Assembly: GCA_963771595.1 (NCBI GenBank)
Contig: CAVYUC010000015.1
Span: 1-64,000, forward strand
Source of the DNA: CAVYUC01 sp963771595
GTDB taxonomy: Bacteria; Bacteroidota; Bacteroidia; Bacteroidales; Prolixibacteraceae
Direction of reading: 5' to 3'
Length of the DNA: 64,000 nt
Shown piece by piece: positions 10,531-17,343 of the stretch. The notes under the pieces are model-generated. The model was not told the DNA's origin and made no database searches. It saw only the letters and a program-made list of their open reading frames with translations. Both the position numbers and the translations under genes were made by a program. Within the stretch, counting starts at the first letter, position 1. The number at the start of each line of letters is the position of its first letter.

Positions 10531-11138
10531 ATGAAAATTGTTGTTTTAGATGGTTATACTTTAAACCCGGGAGATTTAAGTTGGGGAGGTATTTGAAAAG
10601 TTCGGGGAGTTGGTTGTGCACGATAGAACCGATTTTTAACATGAAAGAGTGATTGAAAGAATGGGGAAGCAGAAATTATTTTCACTAATAAAACATGACC
10701 ACCTAAAAGTATTCTAAACAACACGTCTACAGTGAAATATATCGGCGTATTGGCAACAGGAGATAATGTGGTTGATACAGCAGAGGCAAAAGAAAAGGGT
10801 ATAATTGTTACCAATGTTCCTTCCTATGGAACTGCAGCAGTAGCACAATTTACGTTAGCACTTATACTTGAGTTACGTCACCATATTGGTGAATACAGCA
10901 GAGCTGTATTCAATGGTAATTGGACAAAAAGCGCCGATTTCTGTTTTTGGAATTATCCTCTCATGGAACTGGCAGGGAAAACTATGGGGATTATTGGCTT
11001 TGGTCGAACCGGTCAGGCCACAGCTAATACTGCACAATTAATAAGAATTCAAATTCGAAAATGAAAGATGGTGTAATAATAATCAACACATTCCGCGAAC
11101 AACTTATAAAAAGAACAGGTATCTTTGTAATGCATTAA
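10531..11138 (+). pseudogene. D-2-hydroxyacid dehydrogenase (glycerate dehydrogenase/hydroxypyruvate reductase-like) remnant
   Basis: The first codons read MKIVVLDGYTLNPGDLSW, the usual start of Bacteroidota glycerate dehydrogenases. The frame is lost after about 21 codons, then picks up at 10732 as KYIGVLATGDNVVDTAEAKE and VTNVPSYGTAAVAQFTLAL, and reaches the nucleotide-binding loop GKTMGIIGFGRTGQA near 10975. A large internal deletion follows, after which a short piece MKDGVIIINTFREQLI (11061) matches the family's late MKDGVIIINTSRG motif, ending at 11138. Several frameshifts and at least one deletion make the gene non-functional. Intact, it would reduce hydroxypyruvate to the glycerate used by the kinase upstream. 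Confidence 0.8.
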
Positions 11139-11241
11139 ATTCACTAAAAATGAAGTTGAAACCAATTCCATTGCCAATGTTACATTTGTTTAGTCATTGG
11201 ATATTAAATTCTGTAAATAGTCCAGAACTTTTTGCCAATCC

Positions 11242-11652
11242 TTAAATTTGTTCTGTTCCAAACTGGATGAGTTCTCCCTGAAATTCACCTGCACCATTTT
11301 TAGTTCTGTCGTCAATTAAAAAGTCCCCCCGGTTAAGATTTTTATGATGAGTTAAAATTAATCTTTTTCTGGCTGCATCTCCAAGATATGTTTTTACCCA
11401 GTAAAATTTGTCTGAAGCCGCTGTTGGATTTTCCCATGGGGAAGTAGAAAGAATATACGTGTCAAATTGTTTGCTGAGTTGCTTAAATGCTTCAATTGCA
11501 CCTTCAATTGGTTTCATTAATCTGAAGATGCCCGGAACTTCATCCAGCCTATCCTGATATTTTTTGAGCGTTTCCGAATTTAACTGGTTAATTCCTGATT
11601 GGTAATCAACCAGAACATTATCCATATCAATGTATAAAATCTTTTTATCCAT
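11242..11652 (-). CDS. 5'(3')-deoxyribonucleotidase-like HAD phosphatase with frameshifted C-terminus
   Basis: HAD-fold phosphatase of the NT5C group, which removes phosphate from deoxyribonucleotides. The nucleophile motif is YIDMDNVLVDY at the N-terminus; STSPW (motif II), a lysine in HHKNLNRGD and FLIDDRTKNGAGEF (motif IV) follow. The annotated stop comes right after FGTEQI, but shifting one base there gives FKDWQKVLDYL and a stop at 11190-11192, the expected family ending. One extra base in an A/T run therefore removes about 18 residues. All active-site motifs lie upstream of the shift, so activity may survive. It is the last ordinary gene before the mobile element. Confidence 0.8.
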   Translation of the reverse strand: MDKKILYIDMDNVLVDYQSGINQLNSETLKKYQDRLDEVPGIFRLMKPIEGAIEAFKQLSKQFDTYILSTSPWENPTAASDKFYWVKTYLGDAARKRLILTHHKNLNRGDFLIDDRTKNGAGEFQGELIQFGTEQI

Positions 11653-11700
11653 ATGCTTTCATTTATGTTGGTGGTTTACTTTTACTGCCGTTGTTATTGT

Positions 11701-11839
11701 TTAGTCGAAGTTGTTGTTCTTCAAGTCCTCGCTGGCTTTCCTCGCCGCTTCGTCCCAAAGTTTGCGGTTCGGCTTCCCTTTCTTCCTTCATCCAGGGTTT
11801 GAAGGTAGGCCTTTCCTTCGATTCTTTCTTTTTGTTCAT
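11701..11839 (-). pseudogene. Frameshifted paralog of the 47-residue protein at 12351-12494
   Basis: Starting at the ATG at 11837-11839 the frame reads MNKKKESKERPTFKPWMKEE, then needs removal of one base near 11770 to continue as NRKLWDEAARKASEDL and stop at 11701-11703. This is the same product as the intact small gene at 12351-12494 with conservative changes. The uncorrected frame runs on without sense. The segment overlaps the 3' part of the 11721-12023 frame, so only one of the two can be the ancestral coding frame at each point. Confidence 0.4.
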
Positions 11840-12023
11840 CGCTTAATTTTTTAAATTGTTCGTGACTTTCATAGACTTTTTGAAGTTCGTCATGGGTGAC
11901 GTTATAATCTATTCCAAGTGTATTCATCTGAAGAAATCTTCCTGTAAGTGCTTCCGTATCTTTAACTATGGCAATTTGAGAGTCCGGCAATTGAAAAACT
12001 AATTGTCTTCTAAAATTGAGCAT
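11721..12023 (-). CDS. Hypothetical mobile-element protein, probably a fragment
   Basis: A 100-residue product not assigned to a family. It reads PDSQIAIVKDTEALTGRF, NVTHDELQKVYESHEQF and LSDEQKERIEGKAY, resembling the low-complexity, charged segments of large plasmid or conjugative-element proteins. The last 35 codons lie in a 118-bp segment that is duplicated at 12385-12501 and that is also open in another frame. It begins 13 bp after the preceding minus-strand gene. I regard it as a remnant of a longer protein. Confidence 0.4.
   Translation of the reverse strand: MLNFRRQLVFQLPDSQIAIVKDTEALTGRFLQMNTLGIDYNVTHDELQKVYESHEQFKKLSDEQKERIEGKAYLQTLDEGRKGSRTANFGTKRRGKPART
11729..11846. repeat. Duplicated 118-bp segment, copy 1
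   Basis: Near-identical to 12385-12501, in the same orientation about 656 bp apart, with roughly ten substitutions and one single-base indel. The segment covers most of the small charged open frame described for 12351-12494. The duplication lies inside the left arm of the mobile element. Confidence 0.8.
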
Positions 12024-12036
12024 AGTTGGCGAGCAA

Positions 12037-12339
12037 TTAAGTTACCGCTGTCAGTATCTCGTTGAACTTCTTCTCGCTGATCACCGGTTTTTTGTCCAGT
12101 GTCTCGCTCATTGCCTCGCTCGGTGCCAGACTGTCCAGGATTATTTCCTCTATTTCCTGTTCCGGCAGATTTTGTTTCTCCAGATACTGTTCCAGTTCCA
12201 CCGCGTTCTGAATCTGCTGCATCAGTGACTGTTTCAGTGTCCCGTCCTGGTATTTCTCCAGTGTCAGGTGTGGCAGATTCTCCTTCATCCACACTAACCT
12301 TGTCAGCATGAACTCCTTCGGTTGTTTGCTCACTTTCAT
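12037..12339 (-). CDS. Hypothetical small mobile-element protein (100 aa)
   Basis: A 100-residue, highly charged and probably helical product reading KVSKQPKEFMLTRLVWMKE, LEKYQDGTLKQSLMQQIQ and ELEQYLEKQNLPEQEIEEI, with no recognised domain. Of the overlapping frames here this one has the most protein-like composition; the others are rich in Ser/Gly/Pro or Cys and are likely shadows. It starts 11 bp after the 47-residue frame upstream, so the two may be co-transcribed. Its position near Rep and HTH genes suggests a role in plasmid or element maintenance, but there is no direct evidence. Confidence 0.5.
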   Translation of the reverse strand: MKVSKQPKEFMLTRLVWMKENLPHLTLEKYQDGTLKQSLMQQIQNAVELEQYLEKQNLPEQEIEEIILDSLAPSEAMSETLDKKPVISEKKFNEILTAVT

Positions 12340-12350
12340 TGTTTCCAGTT

Positions 12351-12494
12351 TTAGTTAACTCGGATGTTCCCCCGCTTCATTGCTTCGCTGGCTTTCCTTG
12401 CCGCTTCTTCCCAACGTTTGCGGTTGGCTTCCCTTTCCTCCTTCGTCCAGGGTTTGAAGGTAGGCTTTTCCTTCGATTCGTTCTTTTTGTTCAT
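12351..12494 (-). CDS. Small charged protein (47 aa), duplicated locally
   Basis: From ATG at 12492-12494 the frame gives 47 residues, beginning MNKKNESKEKPTFKPWTKEE, continuing with NRKRWEEAARKASEAM and ending at a TAA at 12351-12353. It is very basic and acidic, and probably helical. A second copy at 11701-11839 keeps the same product in its second half with conservative changes after correction of one base, which supports coding in this frame. In the first half, however, the substitutions are silent in the alternative frame, so the ancestral frame is not fully clear. Function unknown. Confidence 0.45.
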   Translation of the reverse strand: MNKKNESKEKPTFKPWTKEEREANRKRWEEAARKASEAMKRGNIRVN

Positions 12495-12501
12495 CGCTTA
12501 A
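12385..12501. repeat. Duplicated 117-bp segment, copy 2
   Basis: Partner of 11729-11846. It contains most of the 47-codon frame and, in the other frame, the run LSDEQKERIEGKAY shared with copy 1. Confidence 0.8.
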
Positions 12502-12615
12502 ATAGGTTTGCTTAAAAAATCATTGAAAATGTCCAGGAGTTCCTGGTATGTAGTTCGATAGGCAACTGAATAATTGCTTTTGTGAAGTATTGAACTTTTA
12601 CAAAGTTAAAAAATT

Positions 12616-12933
12616 TCAGTGTTGGGAATCATTGTTATTTGGTTTATTTTCTTTTAACTGATTAAAAATATTGGTGAAAAAATCCGATTTTTTGTCCTCT
12701 TCATTTTTTATCTCCGTTGGAGTAGGTTTTGATAAGATATATTCCAGTAGTTTAAAATAAAACTCAAGCCTGTGTTTAGGCGAGAGCTCTTTCAAGTCTT
12801 TTGCAATTTTTGCCCTACTGAAATTAGCCAATAGAACCTCCTGTAAAAGACCCCTTAATTCTTTTGTAGTTTTATTTAATGTTCCTTTTTTCCTTCCACT
12901 TGGATTCCCCGATTGTCCTTTTTCGAATGGCAT
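12616..12933 (-). CDS. DUF5681 domain-containing protein
   Basis: The 105-residue product begins with MPFEKGQSGNPSGRKKGTLN, the glycine/lysine-rich signature of DUF5681, a family common in phages and integrated elements and of unknown function. The frame is open for 21 more codons upstream, but the internal ATG at 12931-12933 gives the family start. The remainder is helical and rich in Lys/Asn. It belongs with the left-arm mobile-element genes. Confidence 0.75.
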   Translation of the reverse strand: MPFEKGQSGNPSGRKKGTLNKTTKELRGLLQEVLLANFSRAKIAKDLKELSPKHRLEFYFKLLEYILSKPTPTEIKNEEDKKSDFFTNIFNQLKENKPNNNDSQH

Positions 12934-12981
12934 TTTATTGTTTTTTATTGTTGTTTGCAATAGATGTAAAACTACGCAGAA

Positions 12982-13113
12982 ATGAAAAAAGGGCATGGTA
13001 TAGTTTTCTCAAAAATCGGAAAACCGTTCACTAATTCAGGATGGTATAATGAGATCAAGCAAATTTCAATTGTAAATGAAGGGCATCAATCAAAGCAAAA
13101 GTCTGTGCAATAA
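12982..13113 (+). CDS. Possible small protein (43 aa), divergent from the DUF5681 gene
   Basis: ATG at 12982 opens 43 codons starting MKKGHGIVFSKIGKPFTNSG and ending at TAA 13111-13113, directly in front of a 13-bp-stem hairpin that could end its transcription. The composition is protein-like but no family is recognised; it may be a fragment of a larger gene. It is the only plus-strand candidate in the left arm. Confidence 0.25.
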   Translation: MKKGHGIVFSKIGKPFTNSGWYNEIKQISIVNEGHQSKQKSVQ

Positions 13114-13114
13114 A

Positions 13115-13146
13115 TCAGGAAAGGGACAATTTAGTCCCTTTCCTGA
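13115..13146. terminator. Strong hairpin, likely bidirectional terminator
   Basis: A perfect 13-bp stem (TCAGGAAAGGGAC pairing with GTCCCTTTCCTGA) around the 6-base loop AATTTA. It lies 24 bp downstream of the stop of the minus-strand gene at 13170 and directly after the small plus-strand frame at 12982-13113. No long U-run follows on either side, so a processing or stabilising hairpin is also possible. Confidence 0.6.
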
Positions 13147-13169
13147 AATCAATTTTAATAATTTCGGTA

Positions 13170-13676
13170 TCAATCATTTTTCTCCACGAATTCTTCAGCG
13201 ATTTCCTTAGTCGAGTAATAATGTTCTTTTTCCAATATTGAAATAAATTCATCCGTGCTCATGTTATTGGTTTGAAATCCCTCATGTTTAAGCATGTTTA
13301 TTATTTCTTTATATGAAAATGAATATCCCGTTTCCAGCATCGAAATGTCACCTCTTAAATATCTGATTTCATCCACGCCTAACTGCTTGGTTTTTGCAAA
13401 ATGCATCCTTACGCATGCATCCAAGTGAAAAAAACTTCGCAGTTTTAGCTTAGCCTCAGTGTGACTGATTTTGGCATGATGAGCCACCCAATTCATCATA
13501 TCTTCCGGATTTGAATCAAACAGAAGAGCAAAAAATTCATCTGTCCTGGATGAGATTGGTTCAAGACCTACAATATTCAGAACGTCATTAGCCAAAGGGG
13601 CACATCTTCCATTCTCGTATGAATATACGGTTAATGGTTGATTGTTAATTTCTGTAATAAATTTTTTCGGATTCAT
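13170..13676 (-). CDS. Hypothetical protein (168 aa) of the mobile element
   Basis: A complete frame from MNPKKFITEINNQPLTVY to a stop at 13170. The product is mostly helical, with the segment NWVAHHAKISHTEAKLKLR and acidic C-terminal helices ending EEFVEKND. No known domain is recognised. It is separated by about 36 bp from the broken gene upstream (13713-14449) on the same strand and ends at a strong hairpin, so it is probably the last gene of that transcript. Confidence 0.6.
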   Translation of the reverse strand: MNPKKFITEINNQPLTVYSYENGRCAPLANDVLNIVGLEPISSRTDEFFALLFDSNPEDMMNWVAHHAKISHTEAKLKLRSFFHLDACVRMHFAKTKQLGVDEIRYLRGDISMLETGYSFSYKEIINMLKHEGFQTNNMSTDEFISILEKEHYYSTKEIAEEFVEKND

Positions 13677-13712
13677 AATTTTAAATTTTAACGTTAATAA
13701 TGTTTCTTTTAT

Positions 13713-14449
13713 TTAGTTTGTTATCTTTTTTAATTGCTGATATGTTCGTAACCACCACTCGTGTTTAGGGTTGAGTTGTGCGATTTGTTTTGTCAGGGTT
13801 TCTTTTTGCTGCTCGATGTAATCGTTCACCTTTTCCGGTTGCAGGTCTTTTGCAACCATCTTCCACTTGTCGGCTGTATCTGCCAGTCCAAACTTTTCTG
13901 CAATCTGTCCTGCATATTTCGCGGCCTGTCCTGCCGGGGAACGGTTAAAAGCTGCAACTGCTACGCGGTTAACAAAGTCGGGAGTATTGGCCAGCATCTT
14001 GTTTAATTCCCATCCTGAACGCTGCATACGTTTACCCTGTTCAGACCAAAAACCTTCAAATCCTTCTCCCTGCGTTGGAGAAACGGCCACTTCATTAGCT
14101 ACCTGTTTTGCATCTTCCAGGCTCATGCCCATTGCAGAACGTGGGTTTTTCCTGAACTTATCCTGTAAGGTGTCTGCCTGTTCGCTGCCGTACCCTGTTC
14201 TGATTGGTTGCAGAAGTGTAAGCATCCGGTTGCTTGTACATTTAATTCCGGGTAGGCGTGTAATGGTTGTGCCTGTGGAGCATCTTTAAGAAAGTCCTGA
14301 ACTTTTGGAAGTGGAATATCAAGTGTATCCTTTCCAACAGTGTATGAACGGACTTCTGTTGCGTCCGGAATATCATTCAAAAATTCCTGAACTTTGTTTT
14401 CAGGAATGGCAATCTGTTTTACAGAATAGATTTTGAAGTTTTGATTCAT
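13713..14449 (-). pseudogene. Phage- or element-type protein with tandem IPxxKVQxFLxDxP repeats, frameshifted
   Basis: Two overlapping frames make up one protein. The first (14449 down to about 14225) has two copies of a 22-residue repeat: IPENKVQEFLNDIPDATEV and IPLPKVQDFLKDAPQAQPL. The second frame (14225 to 13713) continues with FRKNPRSAMGMSLEDAKQVA, WSEQGKRMQRSGWELNKML and a basic helical end. The first frame turns to nonsense after YPELNVQATG, so a frameshift near 14225-14240 is likely. I associate such repeats with large structural or polyvalent phage proteins of Bacteroidota, but this is from memory and uncertain. The start overlaps the stop of the Rep-like gene by 4 bp (ATGA). Confidence 0.5.
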
Positions 14450-15891
14450 TTTCTGTTATTTAAGTTCGAAAACCCCGCCATTTTCAGTTTATCCTTGCGG
14501 ATGAATTGCATTTGATCGAACAAGGCAGGTTGTTTTAGCAATTTTTCAATACTGCGTTTGGTACTATGTATCTTGTTAAAATATTCGTTTCTGATGGAGT
14601 GATGTATTTCTTCAATTTGTTTGTCCTCGGCTAAATCGCGACAACGAGGTGTCAGACGCTGCCAAAGTTTTTGCCAGACTTCAGGATTGTTTTTTTTGTA
14701 ATATTCCAAACCAGTTGTACAGATAAATTTGCTGTCCTCTTTTTGCATTGAAATGTTAAGACCGGTTACTAAGCACTTACGTGTTCGTGGTTCAACATGC
14801 TGTCCTTTTTTGTCACTATATAACAAGCGGTCATTTAGTGACAAATTCTCCTTTTTAGTATTGGCCCTCTCTTTTTTGTATTCCCGGTCAATTGGTGACA
14901 ATTTTCTATCTGAACTTCTTCCCTCGTGGTCGGTCAATTGGTGACATTTTTCAAATACTTTTTGATTTCTGGTATTCGCCTCCCCAATAAGTTTTGCTGA
15001 TTCCGCCTCAATTAATTTCCTTACTAATAGTTGTTTGTCATCGGCACCAATTTTCCTTAAAAGATTCTTAAACCGATTCATTTTACGATGAAAGTCCCTT
15101 TTTTCCCTTTTATATTCTTTATCAGCATTCCCCATGGGATAGTGAGCTGAAATTGGCAATATACTATCCCAGTACTTATCATTTTTCCCATGTGCTATTA
15201 ACATTTCGTCTTTAATGGGTAGCCCCGTTGGCTTGATATTAGGTTCCGCAATAAGAATTTCATCGTATACCCTTAATAGTTCTTCCCTCAGCCTTTCAAG
15301 TTTTTTTGGGTCAAGTAAATCTGATAAATATTTAATCCCTAAATTATTTATCCTCTCCATTTTTATAAATTTCAGTTCAACCCTAAGCACATGTTTGTTT
15401 AAACCGAACTGTAATCCCTTATCGTATACTTTTATGTAATATTGTCCGTGACTGCATTCACTGTATTGCATATTTACTCGTTCGCGGTATGTGAATTTTT
15501 TGCCTTTATGGTATATTAATGAGTTCAGAAATAAACGAGGTTCGAAATCAATGATAAGGTTGACACCAAATTCAATGTTTGTTAGCCTTACATCGCTAAC
15601 TAACAATTTTAACTTATCTGCTAATTCGTAAACTGCTAAGTGTATTTCAGACAAACCGAATCTGTTGTAATTGTGCCTGCCTTGATTATATAATTTGTGA
15701 ATACTTCCTCTTACCTCAATGACGCTCCCTTTATCTTCAAAAATCAGAGATTTATATTTTGCGATTGGATTCCTTTGGACATCATCAATCGCACCGGTTT
15801 TTATATCAACCTCTAATTGTTCCTTAAAATCAAGTGAATCCCTGATTACTTCAAGGTTGTCTTTTATTATGGCCTTGATGCCGTCGATCAC
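14446..15891 (-). CDS. Putative replication initiation protein (phage/plasmid type)
   Basis: A 481-residue product with the segment VRGSIHKLYNQGRHNYNRF near residue 60, a pattern of rolling-circle type replication proteins of filamentous phages and small plasmids (gpII/Rep-like). Further on, HKGKKFTYRERVNMQYSE and YYIKVYDKGLQFGLNKHVLR keep the strand-rich core, followed by a long basic tail with a Cys-containing segment (CLVTGLNISM, FICTTGLEYYKK). It starts at GTG 15891, overlapping the stop of the HTH gene (GTGA), and its own stop overlaps the next start, so the three are translationally coupled. The catalytic tyrosine cannot be assigned with certainty. Confidence 0.55.
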   Translation of the reverse strand: MIDGIKAIIKDNLEVIRDSLDFKEQLEVDIKTGAIDDVQRNPIAKYKSLIFEDKGSVIEVRGSIHKLYNQGRHNYNRFGLSEIHLAVYELADKLKLLVSDVRLTNIEFGVNLIIDFEPRLFLNSLIYHKGKKFTYRERVNMQYSECSHGQYYIKVYDKGLQFGLNKHVLRVELKFIKMERINNLGIKYLSDLLDPKKLERLREELLRVYDEILIAEPNIKPTGLPIKDEMLIAHGKNDKYWDSILPISAHYPMGNADKEYKREKRDFHRKMNRFKNLLRKIGADDKQLLVRKLIEAESAKLIGEANTRNQKVFEKCHQLTDHEGRSSDRKLSPIDREYKKERANTKKENLSLNDRLLYSDKKGQHVEPRTRKCLVTGLNISMQKEDSKFICTTGLEYYKKNNPEVWQKLWQRLTPRCRDLAEDKQIEEIHHSIRNEYFNKIHSTKRSIEKLLKQPALFDQMQFIRKDKLKMAGFSNLNNRK

Positions 15892-16202
15892 TTCCGCTTG
15901 TATTTTAGTGGTTCAATGCTGGTTAACGCTGCCTCAATATCTTGTTCTCTGTACAGCACCCTTCCATTAATCCTATAAGCTCTTAGTTTACCGCTCTTGG
16001 TGTATTCGTTTAAAGTCGGAAGAGAAATATGCAATTTTTCAGCAACCTCTTTGCGAGTCCGATATATTCCTACATCATTAGTAGGTGGAGTATACTGCTC
16101 CAAAGCCTTACTAATAGCAGCAGTCAACTTTGCCTGAAATTCTTCTTCTGTAATTTGAATTATTATCCCTTTCATTTCTCTATAATTTGATTTCGGTTTC
16201 AA
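15888..16202 (-). CDS. Helix-turn-helix protein, excisionase-like (HTH_17)
   Basis: The C-terminal half carries the MerR/excisionase-type winged helix: YRTRKEVAEKLHISLPTL, EYTKSGKLRAYRINGRVL and YREQDIEAAL. Such proteins sit beside Rep or mobilisation genes in Bacteroidota integrative elements and direct excision or plasmid replication. The N-terminal 40 residues are a short helical segment. The start may be the second methionine (MKGIIIQITEEEF, about 16175). It is the first gene of the coupled HTH-Rep-repeat protein set on the minus strand. Confidence 0.85.
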   Translation of the reverse strand: MKPKSNYREMKGIIIQITEEEFQAKLTAAISKALEQYTPPTNDVGIYRTRKEVAEKLHISLPTLNEYTKSGKLRAYRINGRVLYREQDIEAALTSIEPLKYKRK

Positions 16203-16281
16203 ACTTAGAGAAAGAGGTAAATTTTAGTTTTTCAATATTTCAACGATGAAAAAGATTGAAATTAAAAAAAGTAAAACCGAA

Positions 16282-17148
16282 TTAAACCTGGTACTTAAGG
16301 AGGGGCTGAAATATTTGAACAAATTCTTCGTGAATATCGCGACGAGAAGGTTCCGATGCGATGTTGCGATAGGTTGTGTAAGAATCAGCTTTCTTTTCTT
16401 CCGATACCTGTAGCCCAAATTCTTTATAAAATGCAATTAATTGAGGTTTCTGATCATCTGGTTTAATTAATTGGAATCCATATGTTGGTTCTTTCAATAT
16501 ATAATATGCAATAGCTAATTCATTCTTTGCAACGGTTTGTCCACACCAGCTTCCATCTTTATTTAAATATCCGAATTTCCGAAAAATAAGTTTAAGTTCA
16601 TCACCCACTTGTTCATTACGAAATAAATTGCAGTATTCTATTTTGGGAGATGGCTTTCTTTTTTTCCGCGAATTGCTGTCAAATACTTTTAGAAGCATTG
16701 CGATATTCTTTTGCAATTCAGGAATTAAATCAACGTTATTTTCGATTCGTGAGATTCGGTTTAAAATTTCAGTTAGTTCATTGGATTGTTTCTCCTCCTT
16801 TCTTAAAGAATCCCACTCAATTTTAAATAGGGTGAGTAAATTTTCTTTGTCTTCAGGAAATTCCTTAAATATACCTTCAGAATCAATCTCAAGTTTTCTA
16901 ATGAACTTCCGGCAAAAATCTAGTTTATCAGTGTTATCATCAAACAAGAAGGAGTATTGAAGTAATTGAACCGAAAGAAAATTCTTATGTCCTGGGGGTA
17001 CTTTGGAATATTTAAAATTGAGAACATAAGTTAAATCAAATTTTTCAATAAATTCATATCTCAAACCAATTAAACTATTTCTGTTAATTGATTTAATTTT
17101 TTCATTCCTTTCAAAAACATTTCTTATTAAGTCGCTAAAAACCTCCAT
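16282..17148 (-). CDS. Hypothetical protein (288 aa) of the integrated element
   Basis: A complete frame with a mainly helical product; the N-terminal part has FDLTYVLNFKYSKVPPGHK, the middle a basic linker SNSRKKRKPSPKIEY and the C-terminal third WCGQTVAKNELAIAYYILKE. No domain is recognised with confidence. It lies 80 bp upstream of the HTH gene on the same strand, the position often held by element-specific accessory proteins. It stands back to back with the defence operon (166 bp between starts), so the two transcripts diverge from this gap. Confidence 0.6.
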   Translation of the reverse strand: MEVFSDLIRNVFERNEKIKSINRNSLIGLRYEFIEKFDLTYVLNFKYSKVPPGHKNFLSVQLLQYSFLFDDNTDKLDFCRKFIRKLEIDSEGIFKEFPEDKENLLTLFKIEWDSLRKEEKQSNELTEILNRISRIENNVDLIPELQKNIAMLLKVFDSNSRKKRKPSPKIEYCNLFRNEQVGDELKLIFRKFGYLNKDGSWCGQTVAKNELAIAYYILKEPTYGFQLIKPDDQKPQLIAFYKEFGLQVSEEKKADSYTTYRNIASEPSRRDIHEEFVQIFQPLLKYQV

Positions 17149-17288
17149 ATTGTTTAGTTAAAAAGGAATCGATGTATTATAAATCATATTCTACTTTGTT
17201 CAAACCCCCAATTAAAATAAAATATTTGTAAATTCGAAATTTGTAATCAACCTATATCATTCTTTATGAGCAAAGTGTTTATAACCAA

Positions 17289-17343
17289 CCAGGACAAATT
17301 ATTAATTAAAGACCATGAACCTCACCCCAGGACAAATTATTAA
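17289..17343 (+). repeat. 17-bp direct repeat pair around the helicase start
   Basis: The 17 bases CCAGGACAAATTATTAA occur at 17289-17305 and again at 17327-17343, with the helicase ATG (17315) between them. An upstream ATG at 17267 opens 25 codons (MSKVFITNQDKLLIKD...) that run through both copies and stop at 17344, overlapping the helicase. It may be the remnant of another gene or a leader peptide. Confidence 0.5.

Noticed and set aside
11999..12292. Minus-strand frame rich in Gly/Thr/Glu/Arg (97 codons)
   Set aside because: Overlaps a more protein-like frame at 12037-12339; its low-complexity composition looks like a shadow.
12520..12600. Minus-strand segment reading NYSVAYRTTYQELLDIFNDF before the 47-residue gene
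   Set aside because: Open for only about 35 codons after a stop and without any start codon.
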